The notes under the pieces were generated by a model. That model did no database searches. It worked only from the letters and a program-made list of their open reading frames with translations, and was not told where the DNA came from. Positions 25,632 to 35,277 of a DNA stretch of 64,000 nt are shown here, piece after piece; within the stretch, counting starts at the first letter, position 1, and the number at the start of each line of letters is the position of its first letter. A program made the position numbers and the translations under genes. This DNA comes from an uncultured Eubacterium sp. Lineage in GTDB: Bacteria > Bacillota > Clostridia > Lachnospirales > Lachnospiraceae. Location: positions 3,842 through 67,841 of the forward strand of contig CAJTLS010000008.1 in NCBI GenBank assembly GCA_910577295.1. The letters run 5' to 3'.

Positions 25632-26929
25632 TTCAGTATGCCTGTTACTGCGCGCTTGTAAATGTGCGTGCCTACCCGGACCTTTTGCAGGAATTGAAGC
25701 GGATGAAGTCGTTTCATCTGTTTGAAGATATCGAGATGCCTCTTTTGTTTACGTTATACGATATGGAAAAACAGGGGATTTTTGTGAAGCGGGAGGCGCT
25801 GCACGAATATGCCCTGAAACTGGGGGAACGTATCGCCGGAGTAGAGCAGGAAATTTATGAGCGGGCCGGTGAAACATTTAATATAAATTCGCCGAAGCAA
25901 TTAGGGACGATTCTTTTTGAAAAAATGCGTATGCCTTATGGAAAAAAGACAAAGACCGGATATTCCACTTCGGCAGAAGTATTGGAAAAACTGCGCTTTG
26001 AAGACCCGATTGTGGAATTGATTCTGGAGTACCGGCAGTTAGCAAAGCTGAAATCGACTTATGCCGACGGTCTTGATTCGTATATTGAGGAAAAGGATGG
26101 GCGCATTCATACGACATTTAATCAAAATATAACCGCTACCGGAAGACTGAGTTCGACGGAGCCGAACTTGCAAAACATTCCTATCCGCATGGAACTCGGG
26201 AGACAGATTCGTAAAGTTTTTGTGCCGGAAGAGGGGTATGTATTTCTGGATGCCGATTATTCCCAGATAGAGCTCCGTGTTCTGGCTCATATGTCGGGGG
26301 ATGAGCGTCTGATTGAAGCCTATCGGGAAAATGCGGATATCCACCGTACAACGGCGGCGCTCGTCTTCCACACCCCGTACGAAGAGGTGACGGAACTGCA
26401 GCGGAGAAATGCCAAAGCAGTCAATTTCGGCATTGTGTATGGAATTAGCGGATTTGGCCTGTCCCGTGATTTGAATATTTCCAAAAAACAGGCGGAAGAG
26501 TATATTGAAGATTATTTTGCCACTTATCCGGGGGTAAAGGAGTTTATGGATAGTCTTGTTGCGGAGGGCAGGAGTAAAGGATATGTTACCTCCTTGTTTG
26601 GCAGGCGGCGTCCTATCCCGGAATTGTCCGCCAAGAACTTTATGCAGCGGCAGTTTGGTGAGCGGATTGCCATGAATTCTCCGATACAGGGAACAGCGGC
26701 AGACATTATAAAGATTGCGATGATACGGGTTGCGAAACGATTGAAAGCGAACCAAATGCAATCCCGGCTTATTTTGCAAATCCATGATGAACTTCTTATT
26801 GAGACGCACAAGGATGAGATAGAAGAGGTGACGCAGCTTTTAGAAGAAGAGATGGTGCATGCGTGCGAGCTGGCCGTGCCGTTAATCGCAGAGGTCAAGA
26901 AGGGCAATTCATGGTACGAAGCCAAATAA
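25559..26929 (+). CDS. polA: DNA polymerase I, 3' fragment: Klenow-type polymerase domain
   Basis: 456 aa, complete family A polymerase domain: thumb, motif A DADYSQIELR with catalytic D233, O-helix region RRNAKAVNFGIVYGISGFG, motif C LQIHDEL with D410. Homology begins at the first codons (MYPYTQMFGKAS), so little is missing. The ATG at 25559 has GGAG at 25550-25553, 5 bases upstream, which would allow separate translation. The frame is shifted by -1 relative to the 5' fragment; comparison with remembered Pol I linkers suggests roughly ten residues (the YDDIA..YLG stretch) are also lost. A stand-alone polymerase chain is plausible but unproven. Confidence 0.88.
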   Translation: MYPYTQMFGKASMESAFADKEEELIQYACYCALVNVRAYPDLLQELKRMKSFHLFEDIEMPLLFTLYDMEKQGIFVKREALHEYALKLGERIAGVEQEIYERAGETFNINSPKQLGTILFEKMRMPYGKKTKTGYSTSAEVLEKLRFEDPIVELILEYRQLAKLKSTYADGLDSYIEEKDGRIHTTFNQNITATGRLSSTEPNLQNIPIRMELGRQIRKVFVPEEGYVFLDADYSQIELRVLAHMSGDERLIEAYRENADIHRTTAALVFHTPYEEVTELQRRNAKAVNFGIVYGISGFGLSRDLNISKKQAEEYIEDYFATYPGVKEFMDSLVAEGRSKGYVTSLFGRRRPIPELSAKNFMQRQFGERIAMNSPIQGTAADIIKIAMIRVAKRLKANQMQSRLILQIHDELLIETHKDEIEEVTQLLEEEMVHACELAVPLIAEVKKGNSWYEAK

Positions 26930-26957
26930 AAATACGGGAAAAAGGGATGAGAAGTTC

Positions 26958-27536
26958 ATGGTAATTGGAATTACGGGAGGCGTCGGCTGTGGAAAGTCCG
27001 CCGCCATGACAGTGCTGCGAGAGAAGTTTGGAGCCAAAACGCTGTTAGCGGACGAGTTAGGGCATGAGGCGTTACAGCCGGAGGCGGAGACATATGAAGA
27101 AATTCGTACCCTTTTTGGAGAATCAGTTGTATGCGCCGACGGACAATTAAACCGAACTCTTTTAGCGCAAATTATTTATGCAGATGAGAACAAAAGGAAA
27201 GAGCTGGACGATATTATTCATCCGTATGTCATGCGCCGGATACGGGAGTATCTCGAGAGATGGAAAGAAGAGCCGTTCGTGGCGATTGAGACGGCGCTTA
27301 TGTTTGAGAGCGGCTGCCATAAGCTGTGCGATAAAATATGGTATATTGGGGCGGACAGGGAACAGCGGATAAAAAGACTGACAGAATCCAGAGGATATAC
27401 GAGAGAAAAGACGGAAGCCATTATGGCGGCACAGATGGAAGAAGAGGATATATGCCGTCGCTGTGACGCTTGTATCGACAACAGCGATTCACTGGAAAAA
27501 CTGACAAACCGATTACAAGAATTACTAGGCATATGA
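26958..27536 (+). CDS. coaE: Dephospho-CoA kinase
   Basis: 192 aa. P-loop GITGGVGCGKS (residues 5-15), LADELGHEALQP, and the DDIIHPYVMRRI and AIETALMFESG motifs of the CoaE family. It phosphorylates dephospho-CoA at the 3'-hydroxyl, the last step of coenzyme A synthesis, in the cytosol. polA-coaE adjacency is conserved in many Firmicutes, and the 28-base gap suggests cotranscription. Confidence 0.94.
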   Translation: MVIGITGGVGCGKSAAMTVLREKFGAKTLLADELGHEALQPEAETYEEIRTLFGESVVCADGQLNRTLLAQIIYADENKRKELDDIIHPYVMRRIREYLERWKEEPFVAIETALMFESGCHKLCDKIWYIGADREQRIKRLTESRGYTREKTEAIMAAQMEEEDICRRCDACIDNSDSLEKLTNRLQELLGI

Positions 27537-27606
27537 TAAAATGTGTGGTATGATATAAAAAAGTGCGGCTTGCCGTTCTTTGCTCTGCGAAAGTTGAGGG
27601 AATGAT

Positions 27607-29745
27607 ATGGATACAAGAAACGAAGGATATGTTTTTGGCTTGGATATCGGGACGAGAAGCATCGTGGGAACGGTTGGATATCGTGTTGGCACGGACCGTT
27701 TTGTTGTCGTGGCGCAGGAGAGCGTAGAACACTCTACGCGCGCTGTCATTGACGGTCAAATCCATGATATTCCGACAGTCGCACGAACGATTAGCATGAT
27801 TAAAGACCGTCTGGAGAATCAAATTCAGCAGCCGTTGACCGAAGTATGCATTGCGGCAGCCGGCCGTGTCTTGAAAACAAAGCAGGTGAGGGCCAGATAT
27901 GAGTTTTCTACCGAGACGAAAGTGACGGAAGAACATATCCGCTCTTTGGACATGCTCGGTGTTGAAAAGGCATATGAAGAGATACGTAGCGATGAAGAAG
28001 ATAAGAAAAAACATTTTTTCTGCGTCGGGTATTCTACGGTCAAATATTATCTGAATGGTTATCCGATGGAAATGATAGAGATGCATATGGCCAATTATAT
28101 CGAGGTCGATTTAATTGCTACGTTCCTGCCGGAAGAAGTTGTAGACGGTTTGTATTCCGCCGTAGAGTCTGCCGGTCTGCATGTGGCAAACCTGACGCTT
28201 GAGCCGATTGCGGCAATCAATATTGCCATACCAGAGAAGTTTCGTCTCCTAAATATCGCGCTTGTGGATGTTGGAGCGGGAACTTCGGATATTTCCATTG
28301 TAAAAGACGGCAGTATCATTGCTTTTGGCATGATTCCCCTTGCGGGCGATGAAGTGACAGAAGCGATTGCCAAAAATTATTTAATTGATTTTGCAACGGC
28401 AGAGAGAATAAAACGGCAATGCGAGAATCGTAAGTCGGTATCCTTCCACGATATTTTCGGAAATAAGACGACGGTTACAAAGGAAGACATTACAAACATT
28501 TCCCAGTCGGCGATAGAAGAAATTACGCATAACATTGCTACCCGCATTATAGAGCTGAACGGAGGCCAGACGGTCAGTGCAGTGTTTGTCGTTGGCGGTG
28601 GCGGAAAGCATGATGGCTTTACAGAAAAAATGGCAGAATTTTTGCAGCTTCCACAGGAGCGCGTGGCTATTCGCGGAGCGGAGGTGTTAGGTCAGGTTGT
28701 ATTTGAACAGCCGGGTGTGAAGAAAGACTCAACACTGGTGACGCCGCTTGGGATATGTATGAATTATTATGAGCAGCGCAATAATTTTATCCATGTTCAA
28801 GTTAATGGACAGCGTGTTAAATTATATGATAACGGAAAGGTTACGGTATTGGATGCCTGTGTTAGTTCCGGTTTTTCCAAAAATAATTTATTCCCGCTGC
28901 GCGGAGATGCACTTGTGTTTTATGTGAATGGCGAAGAGCGTACGGTAAAAGGGCGTGTCGGTGAGGTGGCGCTTGTGCGCAAAAACGGAAAAGAGGTTAG
29001 TCTCAACGATGTGGCGATGGAAAATGATGAGATTGAGATACGGCCGTCTACCAAAGGGGAATCGGGCAGGATTGCACTAGGACAGATAGAGGAGTGCAAA
29101 AAGGAATTGGTAGTTACGCTGTTTGGCCGCAAGATTTTATGCCCTCCCATCATTGTTGTCAACGGGCAGGTGCAGGATAGTTTATATTCCATTAAAGAAG
29201 GGGACAGGGTGGAGATATCCGACTATTCATCCGTGGCCAATTTGCTTGCATTTGCCGATATTGATACTGATACGGAAATTTTACTGAACGGACGTCAGGC
29301 GGGGAAAGCGGCGAAAATCCATGATGGTGATGTTATTACGGAGAAACCGAAGCCTCCAGAGCCGGAAGAAGAGATAAGTCAGGAAGAAGAGCTGCAGAAA
29401 CAAATCGAAGAAGACCCGTTATTGCAGCCGGTTAAGCCGCTTCCAGATTGGATGAAAGATATTCCGTTTGATACAGAAAAGAGAGGCAGAGACGGTAAGA
29501 TTCTTTCCTCATCCTCTCAAAAAGAGAAGAAGCATACGCCATCTATTATAGTTACTGTCAACGGTGAGACGGTCAGGATGCCGGAAAAGGATAATCCAAT
29601 CTTTGTTGATGTGTTTGATGTCTATCCGTTTGATATGTCCAAAATGGGAGGAACTAAACTAATTACACGTATTAACGGGGCAGACAAGGATTTTACGGAA
29701 CCGCTGCACGAGGGCGACCGGATAGAGCTGTTTTGGAAGACTTAG
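27607..29745 (+). CDS. Long FtsA-like cell division ATPase
   Basis: 712 aa, against ~400-440 for classical FtsA. Residues 1-380 are an actin/Hsp70-fold FtsA: phosphate 1 GLDIGTRSIVG, SHS2-type insert, phosphate 2 VDVGAGTSDISIV, adenosine motif VVGGGGKHDGF. The extra ~330 residues contain Ubl-like beta segments (VNGEERTVKGRVGEV, VNGQVQDSLYSIKEGDRVEI, ILLNGRQAGKA) and a Pro/Glu-rich linker near 585-630, then another such segment. No C-terminal amphipathic membrane helix of FtsA type is evident. It may link FtsZ or a filament to other division proteins. The GGDEF gene follows in 16 bases. Confidence 0.82.
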   Translation: MDTRNEGYVFGLDIGTRSIVGTVGYRVGTDRFVVVAQESVEHSTRAVIDGQIHDIPTVARTISMIKDRLENQIQQPLTEVCIAAAGRVLKTKQVRARYEFSTETKVTEEHIRSLDMLGVEKAYEEIRSDEEDKKKHFFCVGYSTVKYYLNGYPMEMIEMHMANYIEVDLIATFLPEEVVDGLYSAVESAGLHVANLTLEPIAAINIAIPEKFRLLNIALVDVGAGTSDISIVKDGSIIAFGMIPLAGDEVTEAIAKNYLIDFATAERIKRQCENRKSVSFHDIFGNKTTVTKEDITNISQSAIEEITHNIATRIIELNGGQTVSAVFVVGGGGKHDGFTEKMAEFLQLPQERVAIRGAEVLGQVVFEQPGVKKDSTLVTPLGICMNYYEQRNNFIHVQVNGQRVKLYDNGKVTVLDACVSSGFSKNNLFPLRGDALVFYVNGEERTVKGRVGEVALVRKNGKEVSLNDVAMENDEIEIRPSTKGESGRIALGQIEECKKELVVTLFGRKILCPPIIVVNGQVQDSLYSIKEGDRVEISDYSSVANLLAFADIDTDTEILLNGRQAGKAAKIHDGDVITEKPKPPEPEEEISQEEELQKQIEEDPLLQPVKPLPDWMKDIPFDTEKRGRDGKILSSSSQKEKKHTPSIIVTVNGETVRMPEKDNPIFVDVFDVYPFDMSKMGGTKLITRINGADKDFTEPLHEGDRIELFWKT

Positions 29746-29761
29746 AAAGGAGAGACAAAAG

Positions 29762-31519
29762 ATGGAAAAACAATTTTGGAAATTGTGGAATAATCAATAT
29801 GTTTTTCTGGCACATCTACTTCTGAACGTATCGCTTCTGATATTTGAATTTACCCAGTTGTTTGACGGCAACAGAACGCTTTTCATTAAGTCTGGCATAT
29901 TTGGTGCGTTTATTATCCTTTGTACGCTGATTGAAATTATAAATCGAATCGCAGGTTCTTCTCTTTTGGAAAAGAATGTATTCGGGCATATTTACTTTAT
30001 TGTGCGTCCGGTTATTGCAAGTTTGTTTTACTTTATTTCGGAAAACAAAATGGAGAGTAACATTTATCTGTTTGTGCTTGTACTGACATTCGCGGAGATG
30101 ATATTCCACACTGCTCTGGATAAGAGGATAAAAAGGGTTGTGATGTATACATTTTTTGCAGTAGGGTACGGGGTAGTATCCGTTGCCATGATAGTTTCCC
30201 TTATCCAGAATAAGGATAGCCGGGTGACGCTTTTCATTGGCATACGGGAAATCGCCACAGTTATTGTTGTGTTGTTACTTGTGCTATTTATTGGCGAGAC
30301 GATGGCTTTATTGTCGAACTATTTTGAAAAGCAGATCTTCAGGCAAAACCGTGCTCTGGAAGATTTGAATGAAGTAAACGCAGCGATGAAGAGACAACAG
30401 GAGAAGATGAATGAAGTAAATGAAAAATTAGGATTACAGAAGATTGAATTACAGACGGCCAACAGACGTATTAACCGTTCTCATGATGAACTGTCTGTTC
30501 AGAATGAAATTTCTTCCGCAATCGCCGGTTCGATGAAAGAAAAGGATATGATTTCCCAACTCACTCATATTATGCAAATCCGTTTAGATATGGATTTAGT
30601 AGCTGTTATACTGGAAGAAAGTGCCGACCTGATGGCGGACGGTGAGGAGGAAAATGGGCGCTATGCCACCGTTTCTACAAATTTAGGAGAGAACTTCCAA
30701 AAGAACCTGTTCGCTTCATTATATGGAGAGGATATGAATGAACTTATGTCGCTGACGCAGACCTATATAAAGAATGCGCAGACGGATTCAATACAATTAT
30801 TTAAATTTTTGTTTGAGAAACAGGAATTGGCGTCTATTATTTGTCTGCCGATTATGAGACAGGGAGAGAGATTGGGAACGCTGATTGCCGGTAAAGACCG
30901 CACGAATGTTTTTATGGACGGCCGCGCCTTTTATGAAAACATAGCCAATCAGATTGGTATTGGTATATCGAATGCCAGACTTTATGCTAAGATGAATGAT
31001 ATGGCGATTCGGGACGGGCTGACGAGAATATACAATCGAAGGCATCTGACATATCTTATCAACGAGTATTTATCGCAGGCGATGGAAAAGAAACAGCCGC
31101 TTTCTCTGGCGTTATTTGACATTGATAAGTTTAAGATGATTAATGATACTTATGGACACCAGTGCGGCGACGAGGTGATTCGCTATGTGGCAGCCTTACT
31201 CAATAGGGGAGCGATCAAACATGGCGGCATTGCAGGCCGATATGGCGGGGAAGAATTTGTTGTTGCATTTCTCGGTAAAAATTTAGAAGAAGCCTATGAA
31301 ATTGTCAAGCAGATTCACGAGCAGATTCGAAACGAAGACGTCGTGTACGGGGATAAGCATATTCAAGTAAGGGCAAGCGCCGGAGTGGCAAGTTATCCGT
31401 CTACCTGTTCGAATCCAAGCGATTTGTTGACAAGAGCCGATTGGGCGATGTATCATTCTAAGAGGAATGGACGCGACCAGATTACGGTGGACAGTGATTT
31501 GATTGTAGATAAAATGTAA
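29762..31519 (+). CDS. Membrane GAF-GGDEF diguanylate cyclase
   Basis: 585 aa. Six to seven N-terminal TM helices (~10-185), a coiled coil (~195-240, EKMNEVNEKLGLQ), a GAF-like domain (~245-405) and a C-terminal GGDEF domain with the active GGEEF at 495-499. It should make cyclic di-GMP from GTP. There is no RxxD inhibitory site five residues before the motif, so product inhibition is not predicted. GAAAGGAG precedes the ATG at 29762. Its signal is unknown. Confidence 0.9.
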   Translation: MEKQFWKLWNNQYVFLAHLLLNVSLLIFEFTQLFDGNRTLFIKSGIFGAFIILCTLIEIINRIAGSSLLEKNVFGHIYFIVRPVIASLFYFISENKMESNIYLFVLVLTFAEMIFHTALDKRIKRVVMYTFFAVGYGVVSVAMIVSLIQNKDSRVTLFIGIREIATVIVVLLLVLFIGETMALLSNYFEKQIFRQNRALEDLNEVNAAMKRQQEKMNEVNEKLGLQKIELQTANRRINRSHDELSVQNEISSAIAGSMKEKDMISQLTHIMQIRLDMDLVAVILEESADLMADGEEENGRYATVSTNLGENFQKNLFASLYGEDMNELMSLTQTYIKNAQTDSIQLFKFLFEKQELASIICLPIMRQGERLGTLIAGKDRTNVFMDGRAFYENIANQIGIGISNARLYAKMNDMAIRDGLTRIYNRRHLTYLINEYLSQAMEKKQPLSLALFDIDKFKMINDTYGHQCGDEVIRYVAALLNRGAIKHGGIAGRYGGEEFVVAFLGKNLEEAYEIVKQIHEQIRNEDVVYGDKHIQVRASAGVASYPSTCSNPSDLLTRADWAMYHSKRNGRDQITVDSDLIVDKM

Positions 31520-31551
31520 ATGTCGTCGGCATTACGACAGAAGAGGTGACT

Positions 31552-32346
31552 ATGCAATTATATAGTATTGCCAGCGGAAGCAGCGGGAACTGCATTTACG
31601 TTGGCACAAAAGAATCAGGTATTTTAGTTGATGTGGGGATTAGTAAAAAAAGAATTTGCGAAGGGTTGGAGCAGGAGGGTTTCAATCTGGAATGTATCAA
31701 AGCAATTCTTATTACTCATGAACATATCGACCATGTGAGTGGATTGGGGCCGATTTTACGAAAGGTACCAATCCCTGTTTATGCCACGAGGGAGACGATT
31801 GATGCGATTTGGAAAAAGGGAAATATGGCTCATGTTGACGAGGATTTGTTTCATGCCATCGTACCGGAGCAGCCGTTTCAGGTGGCAGACATTCAGGTGA
31901 TGCCGGTTCCGATTTCCCATGATGCGGCAAATCCGGTCTGTTATACTTTGCAGAGTGACAATCAGAAAATCGGAATTGCTACCGATACCGGATGTTATAC
32001 TGCGGATATGGTAGAGTATCTCAGAGAATGTAACGCACTTTTATTAGAGGCCAATCACGATATCAATTTATTACAGGTCGGCAAGTATCCCTATTCTTTG
32101 AAAATGAGGATTTTGGGAGAGAAAGGACATCTTTCCAACGATGCTTCTGCCCGATTTTTACAGGAATTGTGGAGCCCCAAATTGCAGCATATCGTATTGG
32201 GGCATCTGAGTGAGGAAAACAATTTTCCAGAATTAGCATACAATACGGTAACATTTGAGTTAGAGCAGAATGCGTTTTGGAGTATGCAGGATATTGAGCT
32301 GCTCGTTGCGCACCGGAGAAGTCCATCGAAACTGATTACCATATAA
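31552..32346 (+). CDS. MBL-fold metallohydrolase, WalJ/YycJ family
   Basis: 264 aa. Metal site THEHIDH (H56, H58, D60, H61), SHDAANPV and ATDTGCYT, with the early SIASGSSGNCIYVG typical of YycJ. In Bacillus YycJ is a 5' exonuclease linked to mismatch repair; WalJ names reflect walRK neighbours, which are absent here. ATG 31552 is preceded by AGAGGTGA. A 6-bp hairpin lies in the gap after the GGDEF gene. Confidence 0.88.
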   Translation: MQLYSIASGSSGNCIYVGTKESGILVDVGISKKRICEGLEQEGFNLECIKAILITHEHIDHVSGLGPILRKVPIPVYATRETIDAIWKKGNMAHVDEDLFHAIVPEQPFQVADIQVMPVPISHDAANPVCYTLQSDNQKIGIATDTGCYTADMVEYLRECNALLLEANHDINLLQVGKYPYSLKMRILGEKGHLSNDASARFLQELWSPKLQHIVLGHLSEENNFPELAYNTVTFELEQNAFWSMQDIELLVAHRRSPSKLITI

Positions 32347-32406
32347 TGCAGGTGGAACAATATTACATAAGCGGCAATGGAGAGCGCTTTGGAATGGAGG
32401 ATAACA

Positions 32407-32679
32407 ATGAAAAAGATAATTATTACTGTCGTAGGAAAGGACAGTGTAGGGATAATTGCTAAAGTATGTAATTATTTAGCAGATAACAGGATTAATATTC
32501 TGGATATATCGCAGACGATTGTCGACGGCTTTTTTAATATGATGATGATTGTTGATTTTTCGGATGTAGATAAGAATTTTGTAGAGATATCGGATGAACT
32601 GGAAAAGCTGGGCGATGGAATTGGCTGCGTGATTCGTGTGCAGCGCGAAGAAATTTTTGATAACATGCATCGTCTGTGA
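32407..32679 (+). CDS. ACT domain protein (UPF0237)
   Basis: 90 aa, a single ACT domain (IITVVGKDSVGIIAKVCNYLADNRINILDISQ) repeating the beta-alpha-beta ligand-binding fold. UPF0237 proteins occur next to UPF0210 proteins in Firmicutes and archaea and may sense an amino acid; the target is unknown. Start at ATG 32407 with TGGAGGA 5 bases upstream. The UPF0210 gene follows 15 bases later. Confidence 0.88.
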   Translation: MKKIIITVVGKDSVGIIAKVCNYLADNRINILDISQTIVDGFFNMMMIVDFSDVDKNFVEISDELEKLGDGIGCVIRVQREEIFDNMHRL

Positions 32680-32694
32680 GATGGGAGGTTCGGG

Positions 32695-34059
32695 ATGATA
32701 AATATTCACGAAGTCAATGAGACGAATAAAATGATAGAAAAAGAAAATCTCGATGTGCGCACGATTACATTGGGAATCAGCCTGTTAGATTGTATCGACA
32801 GCAATTTGGACAGATTATGTGAGAACATCTATAGAAAAATAACGGAGACAGCTAAAGATTTAGTGTCAACCGGAGAGGAAATCAGCCGGGAGTTTGGGAT
32901 ACCAATCGTAAATAAGCGTATCTCGGTGACTCCGATTGCCCTCATAGGAGCAGCGGCCTGCAAAAATGCGGATGATTTTGTCGCCATCGCACAAACGATG
33001 GACAGAGCCGCAAAAGAAGTGGGAGTGAATTTTATCGGCGGATATACGGCGTTAGTTTCCAAGAAAATGACAGAAGCGGACCGCAACCTGATATGCTCCA
33101 TTCCGAAAGCGCTGTCGACTACGGAATATATATGTAGTTCCGTAAACGTCGGCTCTACAAAGACGGGACTCGATATGGACGCCATTCTGCTTATGGGCAA
33201 GGTCATTCAGGAGACATCTGTCTTAACAAAAGATAAGGATTCGATTGGCTGCGCCAAACTGGTCGTATTTTGTAATGCACCGGACGACAATCCGTTTATG
33301 GCGGGGGCTTTCCACGGTGTGACTGAGGGGGACGCAGTCATTAATGTCGGCGTCAGCGGCCCGGGAGTTGTCAAGACGGCCCTTGACAAGGTAAAAGGAA
33401 AAGATTTCAGCGTTGTCTGTGAGACAATTAAAAAGACGGCGTTTAAGATTACCCGTGTGGGCCAGTTGGTTGCTCACGAGGCATCGAAACGTCTGGGTGT
33501 TCCGTTCGGCATTATTGATTTATCGCTCGCTCCGACTCCGGCTGTTGGTGACAGCATTGCGGAGATTTTTGAATCACTTGGTCTGGAGCGCGCCGGCGCT
33601 CCGGGAACGACGGCGGCGCTTGCCATGCTTAACGATCAGGTGAAAAAGGGTGGTGTGATGGCTTCTTCTTATGTGGGAGGACTCAGCGGCGCCTTTATCC
33701 CTGTCAGTGAAGATCAGGGCATGATAGATGCGGTGACGGAGGGAGCGCTTACGCTGGAGAAGCTGGAGGCCATGACCTGCGTCTGTTCTGTCGGATTGGA
33801 TATGATTGCCATTCCCGGCGATACGAAAGCGACGACAATTGCTGGTATTCTTGCAGACGAGATGGCGATTGGTATGGTGAACCAGAAGACGACGGCGGTT
33901 CGTCTCATTCCGGTGCAGGGAAAAGGCGTAGGGGAAAAAGTTGAATTTGGTGGATTGCTTGGTTACGCGCCGATTATGCCAGTGAACGCTTTTTCATGCG
34001 ACGATTTTATTATGAGAACCGGACGCATTCCGGCGCCGATTCACAGTTTTAAAAATTAG
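32695..34059 (+). CDS. PFL family protein (UPF0210/DUF711)
   Basis: 454 aa, normal for the family. Starts INIHEVNETNKMIEKENLDVRT, the conserved opening of UPF0210, with GAAACKNADDF and a Gly/Ala-rich C-terminal half. Structures of the family show a glycyl-radical-enzyme-like barrel, but no activity is known. Forms a conserved pair with the ACT protein upstream; GGGAGG precedes the ATG. Confidence 0.9.
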   Translation: MINIHEVNETNKMIEKENLDVRTITLGISLLDCIDSNLDRLCENIYRKITETAKDLVSTGEEISREFGIPIVNKRISVTPIALIGAAACKNADDFVAIAQTMDRAAKEVGVNFIGGYTALVSKKMTEADRNLICSIPKALSTTEYICSSVNVGSTKTGLDMDAILLMGKVIQETSVLTKDKDSIGCAKLVVFCNAPDDNPFMAGAFHGVTEGDAVINVGVSGPGVVKTALDKVKGKDFSVVCETIKKTAFKITRVGQLVAHEASKRLGVPFGIIDLSLAPTPAVGDSIAEIFESLGLERAGAPGTTAALAMLNDQVKKGGVMASSYVGGLSGAFIPVSEDQGMIDAVTEGALTLEKLEAMTCVCSVGLDMIAIPGDTKATTIAGILADEMAIGMVNQKTTAVRLIPVQGKGVGEKVEFGGLLGYAPIMPVNAFSCDDFIMRTGRIPAPIHSFKN

Positions 34060-34077
34060 AATTAGGAGGATGAAACA

Positions 34078-35277
34078 ATGTCATTATCATTATCTAAGAA
34101 AGCAAGTCAGGTAAAACCATCGTCTACATTGGCGATTACAGCAAAGGCAAAAGCGCTTAGGGCACAGGGAGTCGATGTGGTTGGATTTGGAGCTGGAGAA
34201 CCGGATTTTAATACACCGGATAATATTAATCAGGTGGCTGTCGAGGCAATCCAAAGTGGATTTACAAAGTATACGCCGGCTTCCGGTATTGATGAGCTGA
34301 AACAGGCGGTCAGTGATAAATTCCGTACGTTTAATCATTTGGAATACGGATTGGATCAGATTGTCATAAGCAATGGCGGCAAACATTCTCTTACCAATAT
34401 TTTTACGGCAATTATTAACGATGGCGATGAGGTAATCATTCCGGCGCCATTCTGGCTCAGTTATCCAGAAATCGTAAAACTGGCCGGCGGCGTTCCGGTT
34501 ATTGTTGAGACAACGATGGAAGAGAATTTCAAAATAACGCCGGAGAAGCTGGCGGCTGCCTGTAATGAGAAGACAAAGGCGTTCATTCTAAATACGCCAA
34601 ACAATCCGACCGGCATGATATATTCCCGACAAGAGCTGGAAGCGCTGGCAAAGGTCATTGTGGAAAAGGATATCTATGTAGTCGCAGACGAGATGTACGA
34701 GTATTTGATTTATGGTGATGATGAGCATGTGAGTATTGGTTCGTTGGGACAGGATATTTACGAGCGCACGATTACGTGCAGCGGACTCTCTAAAAGTTAT
34801 GCCATGACGGGTTGGCGAATCGGATATACGGGAGCGAGCAAAGAAATTACCAAATTAATGAGCAGTGTTCAGAGCCACGAAACATCAAATCCGAATTCAA
34901 TTGCACAAAAGGCGGCGCTGGAAGCGCTGACCGGGCCGCAAGACAAAGTGGAAGAGATGATTGCCGAGTTCGGGAAACGCAAGGATTATATATACGACCG
35001 CCTGAAAGTGCTGCCATATGTAAATGTTATCGAGCCAAAAGGCACCTTTTATGCCTTTGTTGATGTGAGCGCCGTTTTTGACAAAGAGTATCAGGGAAAG
35101 AAAATCGGTGATGTGAATACGCTGGCGACGATTTTATTAGAGGATTACAGTGTTGCCGTTGTCCCTTGTACAGATTTTGGATTTTCCGGATATATTCGTC
35201 TTTCTTATGCTATTTCCATGAAACAGATTGGCAAGGGCATTGACCAGATAGAAGCATTCCTAAAGGGGTTAGATTGA
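34078..35277 (+). CDS. Pyridoxal-phosphate aminotransferase (aspartate aminotransferase type)
   Basis: 399 aa, fold type I, class I/II. GAGEPDFNTP, NTPNNPTG, DEMYEYLIY and the PLP lysine K239 in SGLSKSYAMTGWRIGY. C-terminal Arg for the substrate carboxylate is in GYIRLSYA. Transfers amino groups between aspartate or a similar amino acid and 2-oxoglutarate. The best match is the AspB/AspC subgroup, though prephenate or alanine specificity is possible. GGAGG is upstream; the stop overlaps the next ATG. Confidence 0.93.
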   Translation: MSLSLSKKASQVKPSSTLAITAKAKALRAQGVDVVGFGAGEPDFNTPDNINQVAVEAIQSGFTKYTPASGIDELKQAVSDKFRTFNHLEYGLDQIVISNGGKHSLTNIFTAIINDGDEVIIPAPFWLSYPEIVKLAGGVPVIVETTMEENFKITPEKLAAACNEKTKAFILNTPNNPTGMIYSRQELEALAKVIVEKDIYVVADEMYEYLIYGDDEHVSIGSLGQDIYERTITCSGLSKSYAMTGWRIGYTGASKEITKLMSSVQSHETSNPNSIAQKAALEALTGPQDKVEEMIAEFGKRKDYIYDRLKVLPYVNVIEPKGTFYAFVDVSAVFDKEYQGKKIGDVNTLATILLEDYSVAVVPCTDFGFSGYIRLSYAISMKQIGKGIDQIEAFLKGLD

